NCBI RefSeq assembly: GCF_019331805.1
Contig: NZ_JAHBBE010000019.1
Coordinates: 1-50,683, forward strand
Direction of reading: 5' to 3'
Source of the DNA: Bifidobacterium pongonis
GTDB taxonomy: Bacteria; Actinomycetota; Actinomycetes; Actinomycetales; Bifidobacteriaceae
DNA length: 50,683 bases
Part shown: in pieces, positions 34,929 to 44,697 of the stretch
Layout of the letters: each line of letters starts with the position of its first letter
Position numbering within the stretch: the stretch's first letter is position 1
Program-made: the position numbers and the translations under genes
Notes under the pieces: model-generated
The model's input: the letters and a program-made list of their open reading frames with translations, nothing else
What the model was told of the DNA's origin: nothing
Database searches by the model: none

Positions 34929-36524
34929 TCAGATTGATTCCGGTTGGGGGAGGGTGCTGCCGAAACGCGAGAAACGGCAGGCATACCATAGTTCGGCGGT
35001 GGTGCCCGGATCGGTCAGGTCGGCGTTCAGTGCCTTGGCGATGACGCCAAGATATTTGGTCAACGTATGCCGATGCATGCCGGCCATGCGCGCGGCCTCC
35101 TCGGTTCTGCCACGGCTGCTCAGCCAAGCCCACAGCACGTCCACGGCGCGGATCGTGGTGGCGGCGTCATGATCCGGGGTGTGAGGGCCGGTGGACAGGT
35201 CGAATGTCAGGTCGGCGATCGGCGCGAGCTTCAGATCGGCGAACGCCCTCATCAGCGAAGGCTCCACCACGCTTTCCAAGCTTGCGGAATTCCGGTCGCT
35301 GCCGTAGCGAATCAACGGCGCCCCTGAGGTCAACGCCTCCGCCCCGGCCTGATACGCCTCATGCCGTGCTCTGGGCATATCGGCCCACGTCGCGCCCGAC
35401 GATTGACCGACGGTGAGACGCCCGTCATGGGTCAGCTGTTCCGTCCACGTCCGCGCGTTCGACTGCGAGACGATGGCCCACATGTCGCCGTCCATCATGC
35501 CGAACACCGCAAGATTCGTGTTCTTGGCCAGCGTTCGGCGGAACGGTTCGAACAGTCGCCCCGCGTCCTCCAGCGCGTCCTGCCGCCCGATGATGCGCAA
35601 TGCGACCAACGGCTGCACGGGCATGCCGTTCCACACGTCGTCGGCGAACCGGCGCACCGTATCGGCATCGCCTTCCAGGCACATCCGGGTCATGGTGGAT
35701 CGCAGATTGGCGAGGGAACGGTTGGAATCGGCGGCTCCGTTGATGGCCAGCGACAGCAGGCTCGTCGCCTCCGCGACCAGCGGGTGGTCGATGCTGCCCT
35801 TGTTCCCCTTGCGCCCCGAAACAAGATAGCCAAGCGTCTGCTTGGTGGGGGAGGCGATGTGGAAGATGGCGATGTCATAGCCTTTCGCCACGGTGAATTT
35901 CGCTTCGCCGAGCACGCTGAACGCCAGCGCGTCACCCAGCGAATCCATATCCACGGGAATCGCATGGTGCGAGGAGGCGATGATGGTGCCCACAGGGTTC
36001 AGCAACGCCGCCCAGCCGCCGATAAGCTCGGCCAGCCGGGAGACGATCGTGCTCACCGGGTCGAGGGTGTGCACGCTGCGCAGCAGTCGTTGCTGATTGC
36101 GGTACAGGCGTGCGAAATGCTGGCTGGTGTCATCGGAGATGCCACGTGCCACGGCTTTGGAGATCGCGATGAACGGTGTGGCCAGAGGGACGCTGAACAG
36201 GGGAAGCCCGGTGGCTTCGCACTGGTAGACCAGCCATTGGGGGATGGCGTCGTGCTGCACGCCGATGCCGAATCCGACACCGCGCACGCCGGCTTCGACC
36301 AGTCGGGACGCGAACGCGCGGTGCGGATCGTCCGGCTGATCGTCGGGCATGAGCAGACCGGTGGTGAGCAGGATCTCACCGCCTTCGAGATACGCCGTCG
36401 GGTCGGGGGACTCCGAAAAATGCATCCATGAGATCGGCGCGTCCAATGCACCGGCATCGCCCTCCACAACCAGGGAAAGATCAAGGGAACGCTGCTCCAG
36501 CAACGTGTTCAAGGTCATCGCCAT
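34929..36524 (-). CDS. PucR family transcriptional regulator
   Basis: A 531-residue regulator. The N-terminal PucR domain (about 1-130) starts MTLNTLLEQRSLDLSLVVEG and has WMHFSESPDPTAYLEGGEILLTTG, the family hallmark. The middle (about 150-400) has GAF/GGDEF-like strands. The C-terminal helix-turn-helix (about 455-520) includes RTEEAARMAGMHRHTLTKYLGVIAKALNADL. The start is ATG at 36524, or 36518 inside it. It is divergent from the amidase-permease-aminotransferase-dehydrogenase genes and is the probable activator, as PucR/GabR-like proteins are for purine and GABA use. The effector is unknown. Confidence 0.88.
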   Translation of the reverse strand: MAMTLNTLLEQRSLDLSLVVEGDAGALDAPISWMHFSESPDPTAYLEGGEILLTTGLLMPDDQPDDPHRAFASRLVEAGVRGVGFGIGVQHDAIPQWLVYQCEATGLPLFSVPLATPFIAISKAVARGISDDTSQHFARLYRNQQRLLRSVHTLDPVSTIVSRLAELIGGWAALLNPVGTIIASSHHAIPVDMDSLGDALAFSVLGEAKFTVAKGYDIAIFHIASPTKQTLGYLVSGRKGNKGSIDHPLVAEATSLLSLAINGAADSNRSLANLRSTMTRMCLEGDADTVRRFADDVWNGMPVQPLVALRIIGRQDALEDAGRLFEPFRRTLAKNTNLAVFGMMDGDMWAIVSQSNARTWTEQLTHDGRLTVGQSSGATWADMPRARHEAYQAGAEALTSGAPLIRYGSDRNSASLESVVEPSLMRAFADLKLAPIADLTFDLSTGPHTPDHDAATTIRAVDVLWAWLSSRGRTEEAARMAGMHRHTLTKYLGVIAKALNADLTDPGTTAELWYACRFSRFGSTLPQPESI

Positions 36525-36669
36525 ACGGCCAATCTAACCGGCTTTCGGCACTGTGTGGACAACTCGGCCATATATCGAACCTATTTTCAACAGAACGTCC
36601 ATATCATTCACCGCCGCGGATTCCTATGGTGAAAGCCAACAACGAACGGAACACCGAAAGGAGCGCAGG

Positions 36670-37560
36670 ATGACCACCCGTGGAACACTCACCATCGCGA
36701 TGGCCCAAACGGGCCAGCTGTCCATCGGCAAGCCCTTCGGCGCGTTCGCGAACGATGTACGCCGTGTGGCATCCATGCAGAGCGCCGACGGGCTGGCCCC
36801 GGAACTCATCGTCTACCCGGAAATGCATCTCTACGGCACCGGTGAACTCGACGATGAACGCGCCTACCGCATGCAATGCGCCTCGGCCACCGACCTGCAC
36901 GACGACATGGCCGGCAAGCTCGGCAACCTCGCTCGCGAACTCGGCATCTGGCTCATTCCTGGAACCGTCGCGGAACGCAATCCCGAAGGCGGCATCTTCA
37001 ACACCGCACCCGTGTTCTCCCCGGAAGGCGAACTCGTCGCCTCCTACCGCAAGATCTGCCCGTGGCGTCCGTTCGAACGTTACACGCCCGGTGATTCCTT
37101 CACCGTGTTCGACATTCCCGGCAAAGGCCGCGTCGGCATCATGATCTGCTACGACGCCTGGTTCCCCGAAATCAGCCGCCAACTGGCTTGGCTGGGCGCC
37201 GACCTCATCATCAACCCGGTGCGCACCACCACCCCGGATCGTGCGCAGGAACTTATCCTCGCCCGCGCGAACGCCATCGTCAACCAGGTGTTCGTCGCAA
37301 GCCTCAACGCCCCCGCGCCGCAAGGCGTCGGCGAATCGCTGCTCGTCGATCCGGAAGGCGGCGTCATCGCGTCCACCGACGACGCGGACGATCACGTCAT
37401 CATCCGCACCATCGACCTTGACGCCGTGCGTCTGGTCCGTGAACGCGGCACCGCCGGCAGCAATCGGATGTGGGAGCAATTCCGCCCGGGCGAACCGCCC
37501 ATCCAGCTTCCCCTATACGAGGGCGCCATCGATCCGCAGCGTTGGCGCATACAGGATTGA
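36670..37560 (+). CDS. Nitrilase-family amidase
   Basis: A 296-residue C-N hydrolase with the full catalytic triad: Glu in IVYPEMHLYGTG, Lys in SYRKICPWRPFERY, Cys in IMICYDAWFPE. Related enzymes hydrolyse aliphatic omega-amino amides, such as 5-aminovaleramide (DavA), or N-carbamoyl compounds. Since a GABA-type aminotransferase and an omega-hydroxy-acid dehydrogenase follow in the same direction, an omega-aminoacyl amide is the favoured substrate. The ATG at 36670 follows AAAGGAGCG. There is no signal peptide. First gene of the cluster; 58 bases to the permease. Confidence 0.85.
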   Translation: MTTRGTLTIAMAQTGQLSIGKPFGAFANDVRRVASMQSADGLAPELIVYPEMHLYGTGELDDERAYRMQCASATDLHDDMAGKLGNLARELGIWLIPGTVAERNPEGGIFNTAPVFSPEGELVASYRKICPWRPFERYTPGDSFTVFDIPGKGRVGIMICYDAWFPEISRQLAWLGADLIINPVRTTTPDRAQELILARANAIVNQVFVASLNAPAPQGVGESLLVDPEGGVIASTDDADDHVIIRTIDLDAVRLVRERGTAGSNRMWEQFRPGEPPIQLPLYEGAIDPQRWRIQD

Positions 37561-37617
37561 TCGGCGCGAACCGCCCGACCGGTCCGTACAGAACAAGTTG
37601 TTCAGGAAGGAACCGAC

Positions 37618-39009
37618 ATGACAGCACAGATAGTCAACGGCCCCGCCGTCGCACGTTCCGTCGCGCAGCCCGTCGAAACCGAAGGCGCGCTGAAACGCAC
37701 CATGGGATTGCGTTCCGTGGTCCTGTTCGGTCTGGCCTACATGACCCCGATCATCGCGCTTGGCACCTTCGGCGTGATCGCCTCCACCTCGCACGGTGCG
37801 GCGGCCATGTCCTATCTGGTGGCCACCGTCGCCATGATGTTCACCGCGGGAAGCTACGGCCGCATGGCGGTGCTCCACCCGCAGGCGGGCAGCGCCTACA
37901 CATATGTCGGCAAAACCATCGGGCGCAAACTCGGCTTCCTCGTCGGGTGGGCGATGCTGCTCGACTACATGTTCCTGCCCATGGTGGTGTGGCTGATCGG
38001 AGCCTCCTACCTGAACGCGCAGTTCCCGGCGGTGCCGATCCAGGCGTGGGTGCTCGGCTTCATCGTGCTCACCACCGCCATCAACGTCATCGGACTCAAC
38101 GTGGCGGACAAGATCAACTACGCGCTGATGCTGTTCCAGGCGCTTGTGATCGTCATCTTCATGATGCTTTCCATCCGATCCGTCATGGGAGGCATGGGCA
38201 CAGGAACGCTGTTCAGCACCCTGCCGTTCACCGGCAACGGTTCGTCGCCGTCCGTGATCGTGGCCGGAGCCGCCATCGCCGCCTACTCCTTCCTCGGATT
38301 CGACGCGGTCACCACGATGAGTGAGGAAACGCGCGACGCCCGCCACACCATTCCCAAGGCGATCATGCTGGTCGCGCTCATCGGCGGTCTGATCTTCGTG
38401 GGCATCGCCTACATCACCCAGCTGGTGCATCCGGGCGGCATGTTCGACGACGAATCGTCCGCGGCCTACGAGATCGCCACCCAGGTGGGAGGCAACCTCT
38501 TCACCTCCGTGTTCATCGCGGGACTGTGCTTCGGCCAGTTCACGTCCGGCATCGCCACCCAGGCCTCCGCATCCCGTCTGCTGTACGTGATGGGCCGCGA
38601 CGGCGTTCTGCCCAAGCGGATCTTCGGCAAGCTGGGCAAGCGTTTCGGCACCCCGGTGCTCAGCATCCTGCTGGTCGCCTGCGTCGGCCTGATCGCCCTG
38701 TTCCTCGACGTCGCCACCTCCACATCCTTCGTGAACTTCGGCGCCTTCACCGCCTTCACCCTGGTCAACGTGTGCGTCATCTGCGCCTACGCCAAGGCGG
38801 ATGCGGCGGAACGCAAGGAGCATTTCCGCGGCGGCGTATGGCTCAACGTGCTGGCCCCGGCCATCGGCGCCGTGTGCTGCGCCTACCTGCTGCTGCACCT
38901 CGACATCCACGCGGTCGAACTCGGCCTCTCCTGGCTCGCCATCGGCATCATCGTCCTCGCGGTGCTCACCCGAGGGTTCCGCCGCAACCCGCCGGAATAC
39001 GGCGACTGA
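37618..39009 (+). CDS. APC superfamily amino acid permease
   Basis: A 463-residue cytoplasmic-membrane transporter with about 12 hydrophobic segments. It starts with a polar stretch, then MGLRSVVLFGLAYMTPIIALGTFG (helix 1 with the broken-helix GxG region), ASTSHGAAAMSYLVATVAMMFTAGSYGRM, and AAIAAYSFLGFDAVTTMSEET, the conserved APC region of helix 6. It resembles putrescine, GABA and glutamate-type permeases, and likely imports the substrate of the neighbouring catabolic enzymes. The ATG at 37618 follows AGGAAGG. After the stop there is a micro-repeat tract (CCGAATA, 39009-39045). Confidence 0.88.
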   Translation: MTAQIVNGPAVARSVAQPVETEGALKRTMGLRSVVLFGLAYMTPIIALGTFGVIASTSHGAAAMSYLVATVAMMFTAGSYGRMAVLHPQAGSAYTYVGKTIGRKLGFLVGWAMLLDYMFLPMVVWLIGASYLNAQFPAVPIQAWVLGFIVLTTAINVIGLNVADKINYALMLFQALVIVIFMMLSIRSVMGGMGTGTLFSTLPFTGNGSSPSVIVAGAAIAAYSFLGFDAVTTMSEETRDARHTIPKAIMLVALIGGLIFVGIAYITQLVHPGGMFDDESSAAYEIATQVGGNLFTSVFIAGLCFGQFTSGIATQASASRLLYVMGRDGVLPKRIFGKLGKRFGTPVLSILLVACVGLIALFLDVATSTSFVNFGAFTAFTLVNVCVICAYAKADAAERKEHFRGGVWLNVLAPAIGAVCCAYLLLHLDIHAVELGLSWLAIGIIVLAVLTRGFRRNPPEYGD

Positions 39010-39045
39010 GCCGAATAGCCGAATAAGCGGATAACCGAATAATCC
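39009..39045. repeat. CCGAATA micro-repeat tract
   Basis: Four imperfect copies of GCCGAATA/ACCGAATA directly after the permease stop codon, within the 113-base gap to the aminotransferase. Confidence 0.4.
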
Positions 39046-39122
39046 GTGAACCCGCCAGCAAGGCGGTGCCACCATCAACCACCAAGACTTTTCGAATATC
39101 ACCAACAACGAAAGGAACCATC

Positions 39123-40457
39123 ATGTCAGTCCCACAGGTCGCACGCAACATCGTCACCGCCATCCCCGGTCCGAAGTCCAAGGCGTTGGAAGAGGAACAC
39201 AAGAAGTATGTGAGCGCGGGCGTCGGCCAGGGCATGCCGATCTTCGCGGAAAGCGCCTCCGGCTCCACCATCACCGACGTCGACGGCAACCGCTTCATCG
39301 ACCTCGCCTCCGGCATCGCCGTCACCGGCGTCGGCAACTGCGCACCGGAAGTCGTCAAAGCCGTTCAGGATGAAGTCACCAAACTGACGCACACGAACTT
39401 CGCCACCACCCCGTACGCCAACTACATCGACGTGTGCAAGAAGCTCGCCGAACACACGCCCGGCGACTTCCCCAAGAAGAGCGTACTGGTCAACTCCGGT
39501 GCGGAAGCGGTCGAAAACGCCATCAAGATCGCCCGCAGATACACCGGTCGTTCCGCCGTCGTGGTGATGGAGAACGCGTTCCACGGCCGTACCAACCTGA
39601 CCATGGCCATGACCACCAAGTCCATGCCGTACAAGCAAGGTTTCGGCGCTTTCGCCCCGGACATCTACCGCGTGCCGTTCTCCTACCCGCTGCGCGACGC
39701 CTTCGGGGCCGACGGTGCAGCCGCAGCCAAAGCCGCCGCCGACAAGATCGAACTGCTGGTCGGCTCCGCCAACGTGGCCGCCATCATCGCCGAACCGATC
39801 CAGGGCGAAGGCGGCTTCATCGTCCCGGCCGAAGGCTTCCTGTCCGGACTGGCCGACTGGGCCCACGCGCACGACGTGCTGTACATCTCCGACGAAATCC
39901 AGGCCGGCTTCTGCCGTTCCGGCAAGTGGTTCGCCTGCGAGTACGACGGCGTCGTTCCCGATCTCATCACCACCGCGAAGGCGCTCGGCGGCGGTATGCC
40001 GATCGCCGCGGTCACCGGTCGCGCCGACATCATGGACGCCGTGCAGCCCGGCGGCATCGGCGGCACCTACGGTGGCAACCCGGTATCCTGCGCTTCGGCG
40101 CTCGCCGCGGTGGGCATCATGGAAAAGCTCGACCTGCCGGCGAAGGCCGCGCATATCGGTGAAGTCGTGGACGGTCTGCTCAAGCCGCTCGTCGGCGAAG
40201 TGCCGACCGTGGCCGAAGTGCGCGGGCGCGGTGCCATGATCGGCATCGAATTCGTCAAGGCGGGTACGATGGGACCGAACAAGGAACTTGTCGGCCGCAT
40301 TACGAAGCGCACGATTCAGGAAGGTCTGATCATGCTGACCTGCGGCATCAACGGCAACGTGATCCGTCTGCTGCCGCCGCTGGTCATCACCGACGATGAA
40401 CTGACCGAGGCCGTCGAGGTGCTCAAGGAGATCATCATCGAGGAAAGCGCCAAGTAA
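39123..40457 (+). CDS. gabT: Class III aminotransferase, 4-aminobutyrate type
   Basis: A PLP aminotransferase moving the omega-amino group of GABA or 5-aminovalerate to 2-oxoglutarate, giving the semialdehyde. The 444-residue protein has SGAEAVENAIKIARRYTGR, AFHGRTNLTMAMTTKSMPYKQGFG, IIAEPIQGEGGFIVP, YISDEIQAGFCRSGKWFA (Asp holding PLP), and the Schiff-base Lys in LITTAKALGGGMPIAA. These patterns are typical of GabT. The ATG at 39123 follows AAAGGAACC. It lies between the permease and an iron-type dehydrogenase that can reduce its product; no succinate-semialdehyde dehydrogenase is in the window. Confidence 0.9.
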   Translation: MSVPQVARNIVTAIPGPKSKALEEEHKKYVSAGVGQGMPIFAESASGSTITDVDGNRFIDLASGIAVTGVGNCAPEVVKAVQDEVTKLTHTNFATTPYANYIDVCKKLAEHTPGDFPKKSVLVNSGAEAVENAIKIARRYTGRSAVVVMENAFHGRTNLTMAMTTKSMPYKQGFGAFAPDIYRVPFSYPLRDAFGADGAAAAKAAADKIELLVGSANVAAIIAEPIQGEGGFIVPAEGFLSGLADWAHAHDVLYISDEIQAGFCRSGKWFACEYDGVVPDLITTAKALGGGMPIAAVTGRADIMDAVQPGGIGGTYGGNPVSCASALAAVGIMEKLDLPAKAAHIGEVVDGLLKPLVGEVPTVAEVRGRGAMIGIEFVKAGTMGPNKELVGRITKRTIQEGLIMLTCGINGNVIRLLPPLVITDDELTEAVEVLKEIIIEESAK

Positions 40458-40587
40458 GCCGCCGACCCGCCCCAAGCGGGTTCCGGAACGCGCACGAAGC
40501 GGTGTGCGTCAATAGCCGAATGACAAGGCGTGTGCCGGTCGCTCCAGGTCAGGGGAGGCCGGCGCACGCGGGAAAGGAACGTGACCG

Positions 40588-41727
40588 ATGAAACTGCTTA
40601 CCGTCGGACCGGACAACATCTACTCCTTCGACACGGTCAAGGAATTCGCCGAATCCTTCCGGCTGGGCCCCACGGACCTGCTGGTGAGCATCGAGGCGAT
40701 CTACACGAGGTTCCTCGAACCGTATGCGAACGGCGCGAACGTCATCCTGGTCGACAAATACGGCGCCCAGGAGCCGACCGACGTCATGATCGACGAGTTC
40801 ATCAAGGATGCCGGCGAATACGAGTACGACCGCATCGTCGCCATCGGCGGCGGTGCCGTGATGGACATGTCGAAGATCGTCGCCGTGGCGGGCGGCGCGT
40901 CCATCGACGAGGTGATCGACCATCTGCCGCAGTTCACGCGCAAAGTGCGCCTCGTGCTCGTGCCGACCACCTGCGGCACCGGTTCCGAAGTCACGGAGAT
41001 CGCGGCCATCAACCGTACCCGTCTCGGCTGCAAGGCCGGCGTCGCCAGCCCGGAGATGTTCGCGGACGACGCCGTGCTCATCCCCGAACTGCTGTACGGC
41101 CTGCCGGACCATGTGTTCGCCACCAGCTCGCTCGACGCGCTCGTACATTCCGTGGAATCGACGCTGTCGCCGAACGCCACGCCGTATACCAGGATGTTCG
41201 GCTATGAGGCCATGAAGATGATCGTCGGCGGCTATAAGGCGGTGGTCGAGGCCGGTCCCGCCGGTTCGCCGGAACGTCGTGCCAAGCGCAACGAGCTGAT
41301 GGGCGATTTCCTCATCGCCTCCGATTATGCGGGCATCAGCTTCGACACCGGCGGCTGCGCGGCGGTGCACGCGTTGAGCTACCAGCTCGGCGGCAAATAC
41401 CATGTGCCGCACGGCGAATCCAACTACGCCATGTTCACCGGCGTGCTCCGCAACTATATGGAGATCAAATCGGACGGCGAGATCGCCAAGCTCAACCGGT
41501 ACCTCGCCGAGATCCTCGACTGCGACGAGGCCGATGTGTACGACGCGCTGGAGGCGCTCATCGACCAGCTGCTGCCGAAGAAGGCCCTGCACGAGTATGG
41601 CGTGACCGAGGAGGATCTGCCGGAATTCGCCGACCGCGTGATGAAAACCCAGGAACGCCTGATGAAGAACTGCTTCGTGCCGCTCGATTACGATCGGGTG
41701 CTCAAGATCTTCACCGAGCTGTATTGA
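40588..41727 (+). CDS. Iron-containing alcohol dehydrogenase, 4-hydroxybutyrate dehydrogenase-like
   Basis: A 379-residue Fe-ADH that should reduce an omega-semialdehyde with NADH. The N-terminal nucleotide part has DRIVAIGGGAVMDMSK and LVPTTCGTGSEVTEIA. The metal-binding set is Asp/His in SSLDALVHSVESTLSPNA and the two His in HALSYQLGGKYHVPHGESN. The sequence resembles 4-hydroxybutyrate dehydrogenases, so it would turn succinate semialdehyde into 4-hydroxybutyrate, or glutarate semialdehyde into 5-hydroxyvalerate, as an electron sink. The start at 40588 follows GGGAAAGGAACG. It is the last gene of the cluster and is closed by a hairpin at 41730. Confidence 0.85.
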   Translation: MKLLTVGPDNIYSFDTVKEFAESFRLGPTDLLVSIEAIYTRFLEPYANGANVILVDKYGAQEPTDVMIDEFIKDAGEYEYDRIVAIGGGAVMDMSKIVAVAGGASIDEVIDHLPQFTRKVRLVLVPTTCGTGSEVTEIAAINRTRLGCKAGVASPEMFADDAVLIPELLYGLPDHVFATSSLDALVHSVESTLSPNATPYTRMFGYEAMKMIVGGYKAVVEAGPAGSPERRAKRNELMGDFLIASDYAGISFDTGGCAAVHALSYQLGGKYHVPHGESNYAMFTGVLRNYMEIKSDGEIAKLNRYLAEILDCDEADVYDALEALIDQLLPKKALHEYGVTEEDLPEFADRVMKTQERLMKNCFVPLDYDRVLKIFTELY

Positions 41728-41729
41728 TC

Positions 41730-41750
41730 GTCGGCCGGCCTCCGGCCGAC
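41730..41750 (+). terminator. Terminator of the amidase-to-dehydrogenase cluster
   Basis: GTCGGCCGG (41730-41738) with CCGGCCGAC (41742-41750), loop CCT, followed by TTGTTGG. Confidence 0.75.
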
Positions 41751-41763
41751 TTGTTGGTGAGGG

Positions 41764-41825
41764 AATCGCCCGTCCAAGCCGCACGCCGCGCCCCGCGGGG
41801 CCGCGATGCGGAAGGACGGGCGATT
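41764..41825. terminator. Second hairpin, 12-bp stem with structured loop
   Basis: AATCGCCCGTCC (41764-41775) pairs with GGACGGGCGATT (41814-41825); the loop holds a further GCCCCGCGGGGC dyad. TTTCTC follows. It is a strong barrier before rpmE. Confidence 0.6.
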
Positions 41826-42004
41826 TCTCATGCCGCCTGTACCGTTTTTCCATGCCGTTCCAGCGCGGTTCCCGCGCCGTTTCCCGCCGGGTTCGGCCAT
41901 AAGCCGCCGGTGTCCCAGCCATCGTCTACCCTTGCTGAGGTTCCGGTTCACGCCAGCCAAAGGGGCGAGGCGACCCGGGTCACCTGAATTCCCTAGGAGA
42001 CACT

Positions 42005-42217
42005 ATGAAGCAGGGTATCCATCCCGATTACCATGCCGTCGAAGTCCTGTGCTCGTGCGGCAACACCTTCGTCACCCGTTCCACCGCCAAGGGCGACCAC
42101 ATGACGGTCGACGTGTGCGCGAAGTGCCACCCCTTCTACACCGGCAAGCAGAAGATTCTCGACACCGGTGGCCGCGTTGCTCGCTTCGAGAAGCGCTACG
42201 GCAAGAAGAGCAAGTAG
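42005..42217 (+). CDS. rpmE: 50S ribosomal protein L31, zinc form
   Basis: A 70-residue ribosomal protein, [20 protein letters not shown] start. The cysteine set CSCG and CAKCH (C-x-C ... C-x-x-C) shows the zinc-binding (C+) form. The ATG at 42005 follows TAGGAGA. It stands alone between terminators, and upstream of prfA as in many actinobacteria. Confidence 0.97.
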   Translation: MKQGIHPDYHAVEVLCSCGNTFVTRSTAKGDHMTVDVCAKCHPFYTGKQKILDTGGRVARFEKRYGKKSK

Positions 42218-42224
42218 CTTATCG

Positions 42225-42290
42225 AACGCCAGCCCGTTTCCGTTCCGGTGCGTGCCAACGCACCCGGCTCCGGAGGGGGCTGGCGTTTTC
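42225..42290 (+). terminator. rpmE terminator
   Basis: AACGCCAGCCC (42225-42235) pairs with GGGCTGGCGTT (42277-42287), with an inner structured loop, followed by TTCGTATT. Confidence 0.75.
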
Positions 42291-42421
42291 GTATTCTCAA
42301 AGGGGTTTCCAACCCTGCACCCTTCGCGGAAGGCATCGCCTCGTAGAACGCGATCCACGCCCGCGTCTCCAACCGTTACATTCGCAAACAACGCAAACAT
42401 TCGCAAGCATCAAGGAAGCAC

Positions 42422-43510
42422 ATGGCAGACGAACAGTTCCCCGCGGCGCAATCCGCGTTGAAGGAATACCAATCGCTCGAAGAGCAGATGGCCAGCCCCG
42501 AAGTGGTGACCGATCCGAACAAGATGCGCAAGCTCGGCCGTCGTCATGCCGAACTGGGCGGCATCGTCAACGCATACAACGCGTATCTCGCCGTGAAGAA
42601 CGACCTTGAGGCCGCCAAGGAAATGGCCGCCGAGGATCCCGATTTCGCAGCCGAAGCCAAAAGACTCGAAGGCGAACTGCCCGAAGTGGAGGAGAAACTG
42701 CGCACCGCGCTCATCCCGCGCGACCCGGATGACGCACGCGACACGATCATGGAGATCAAAGCCGGTACCGGCGGCGAAGAAGCGGCGCTGTTCGCGGGCG
42801 ATCTGCTGCGCATGTACACCCGGTACGCCGAAAAGCGCGGCTGGACCGTCACCGTGCAATCCGAAAACACCACGGAACTCGGCGGCGTCAAGGACGTTCA
42901 GGTCGCCATCCGCGCCAAAGGCACGCCCGCGCCGGAAGACGGCGTGTGGGCGTCGCTGAAATACGAAGGCGGCGTGCACCGCGTGCAGCGCGTCCCCGTC
43001 ACCGAATCGCAGGGACGCATCCAGACCTCCGCGGCGGGCGTCATCGTGTTCCCCGAAGCCGACGACGACAACGACGAGATCGAAATCGATCCGAAAGACC
43101 TGAAGATCGACATCTTCATGAGCTCCGGACCGGGCGGCCAGTCCGTGAACACCACGTATTCCGCCGTGCGCATGACGCACATCCCCACCGGCATCACGGT
43201 GAACATGCAGGACGAAAAGTCGCAGATCCAGAACCGTGCCGCCGCGCTGCGCGTGCTCAAATCCCGACTGCTCGCCATGAAGCACGAGCAGGAGGCCGCC
43301 GAAGCCGCCGACATGCGCCATTCGCAGGTCCGCTCCCTCGACAGGTCCGAGCGCATCCGCACCTACAACTTCCCAGAGAACCGCATCGTCGACCATCGTA
43401 CGAACTACAAGGCGTACAACCTCGACGCGGTGCTCGACGGCGACCTGCAGGCCGTCATCGACTCCGACATCCAGGCGGATGAGGCCGAAAGGCTCGCCCA
43501 CCAGCAGTGA
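42422..43510 (+). CDS. prfA: Peptide chain release factor 1
   Basis: Ends translation at UAA and UAG. The 362-residue protein has the PVT tripeptide of RF1 in [17 protein letters not shown] (stop-codon reading) and the catalytic GGQ in [19 protein letters not shown], whose Gln is the methylation target of the downstream PrmC. RNYKA-type end motifs ([20 protein letters not shown]) are complete. The ATG at 42422 follows AAGGAAGC. 100 bases separate it from prmC. Confidence 0.97.
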   Translation: MADEQFPAAQSALKEYQSLEEQMASPEVVTDPNKMRKLGRRHAELGGIVNAYNAYLAVKNDLEAAKEMAAEDPDFAAEAKRLEGELPEVEEKLRTALIPRDPDDARDTIMEIKAGTGGEEAALFAGDLLRMYTRYAEKRGWTVTVQSENTTELGGVKDVQVAIRAKGTPAPEDGVWASLKYEGGVHRVQRVPVTESQGRIQTSAAGVIVFPEADDDNDEIEIDPKDLKIDIFMSSGPGGQSVNTTYSAVRMTHIPTGITVNMQDEKSQIQNRAAALRVLKSRLLAMKHEQEAAEAADMRHSQVRSLDRSERIRTYNFPENRIVDHRTNYKAYNLDAVLDGDLQAVIDSDIQADEAERLAHQQ

Positions 43511-43610
43511 GCGCGAACGACGTCTTCGCCCAGAACCGGGCGAGGCGGCTTTTTCATGGAACGATTCATGGCACAGGCCGGGAACGGTAGAGGGAAAAGG
43601 AAACGGAAGG

Positions 43611-44495
43611 ATGATGGACGAAACCATCGCAGCGGCGGCCGCCACCCTGAAGGAAGCGGGAGTGGATACGCCGGAACACGACGCGAAACTCCTATTCGCC
43701 GAAGCGGCGGGCTGCGATCTGCGCGACGTGGACAAAGCCATGCTCATGGGGGAGAGCCTCGATTACAGCGCCGAGACGTTCGACACGATGATCGCACGAC
43801 GCGCGAAACGCGAACCATTGCAATACATCGTGGGTCACACGCCATTCCGCTACCTCGACCTCAAGGTCGGGCCGGGCGTGTTCATCCCGCGCCAGGAAAC
43901 CGAACTCGTGGTGCAGGAAGGCATCGACTGGATCACCAAAAACAGGCTGTACAACCCGCGCGTGGTCGACCTGTGCGCAGGATCGGGCGCCATCGGCCTC
44001 GCCATCGTCACCGAAGTGCAAGGCAGCCACGTCTGGGGTGTGGAAATCAGCCCGCAAGCCGTGGCATGGACCCGCAAAAACATCGAAGCAACCATGCGGC
44101 GCTGGCCGGCGCTCGCCTCCAACTACGAACTGGAAATAGGCGACGCCACCAGCCCCACCACGCTGGACAAGCTCGACGGAACCATCGACATGGTCATCAC
44201 GAATCCGCCGTACGTGCCGCAAAGCGAAATCCCCGAACAGCCCGAAGTGCGCGACCATGATCCCGAACTCGCGCTGTACGGCGGTAACCTGGATGGCACC
44301 CTGATCCCCGAACGCATCATCAGACGAGCGGCCAAACTGTTGAAGCCGCAAGGTCTGTTCGTCATGGAACACGACATTTCGCAAGGTGATCGCCTCGCCG
44401 CGTTCGCCGGTGCCAACGGTTTCGGCGAAGTGCACATCCGCAACGATTACACCGGTCGACCCCGGTATCTCGTCGCCGTGCGCTCCGGCGACTGA
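43611..44495 (+). CDS. prmC: Release factor glutamine methyltransferase
   Basis: Methylates the GGQ glutamine of release factors using S-adenosylmethionine. The 294-residue protein has the helical N-terminus (about 1-80), GPGVFIPRQETELVVQEG, the SAM loop VVDLCAGSGAIGLAI, and the NPPY catalytic motif in VITNPPYVPQSEIPEQPEV. The ATG at 43611 follows GGAAGG; a frame opening earlier at 43479 overlaps prfA and lacks a site. Its location after prfA is the standard pairing. Confidence 0.95.
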   Translation: MMDETIAAAAATLKEAGVDTPEHDAKLLFAEAAGCDLRDVDKAMLMGESLDYSAETFDTMIARRAKREPLQYIVGHTPFRYLDLKVGPGVFIPRQETELVVQEGIDWITKNRLYNPRVVDLCAGSGAIGLAIVTEVQGSHVWGVEISPQAVAWTRKNIEATMRRWPALASNYELEIGDATSPTTLDKLDGTIDMVITNPPYVPQSEIPEQPEVRDHDPELALYGGNLDGTLIPERIIRRAAKLLKPQGLFVMEHDISQGDRLAAFAGANGFGEVHIRNDYTGRPRYLVAVRSGD

Positions 44496-44697
44496 CGGCC
44501 GATTCCCGCGTGCGGTGTTGCCACAGGCAGGAAACGGTCCGTCGCAACCACCAGCCATTACCAGCCGTCATGCCCGGCGAGTCCGCCATGTAGAAGATAT
44601 TGCACAGGCCGTCGGGCACCCGCATATGATGAGTGGCTGCATCAAGGTCGGCAAGACTGCAACAGGTCAGAGGACCATAAGGAGAGGAAGAACGGCA

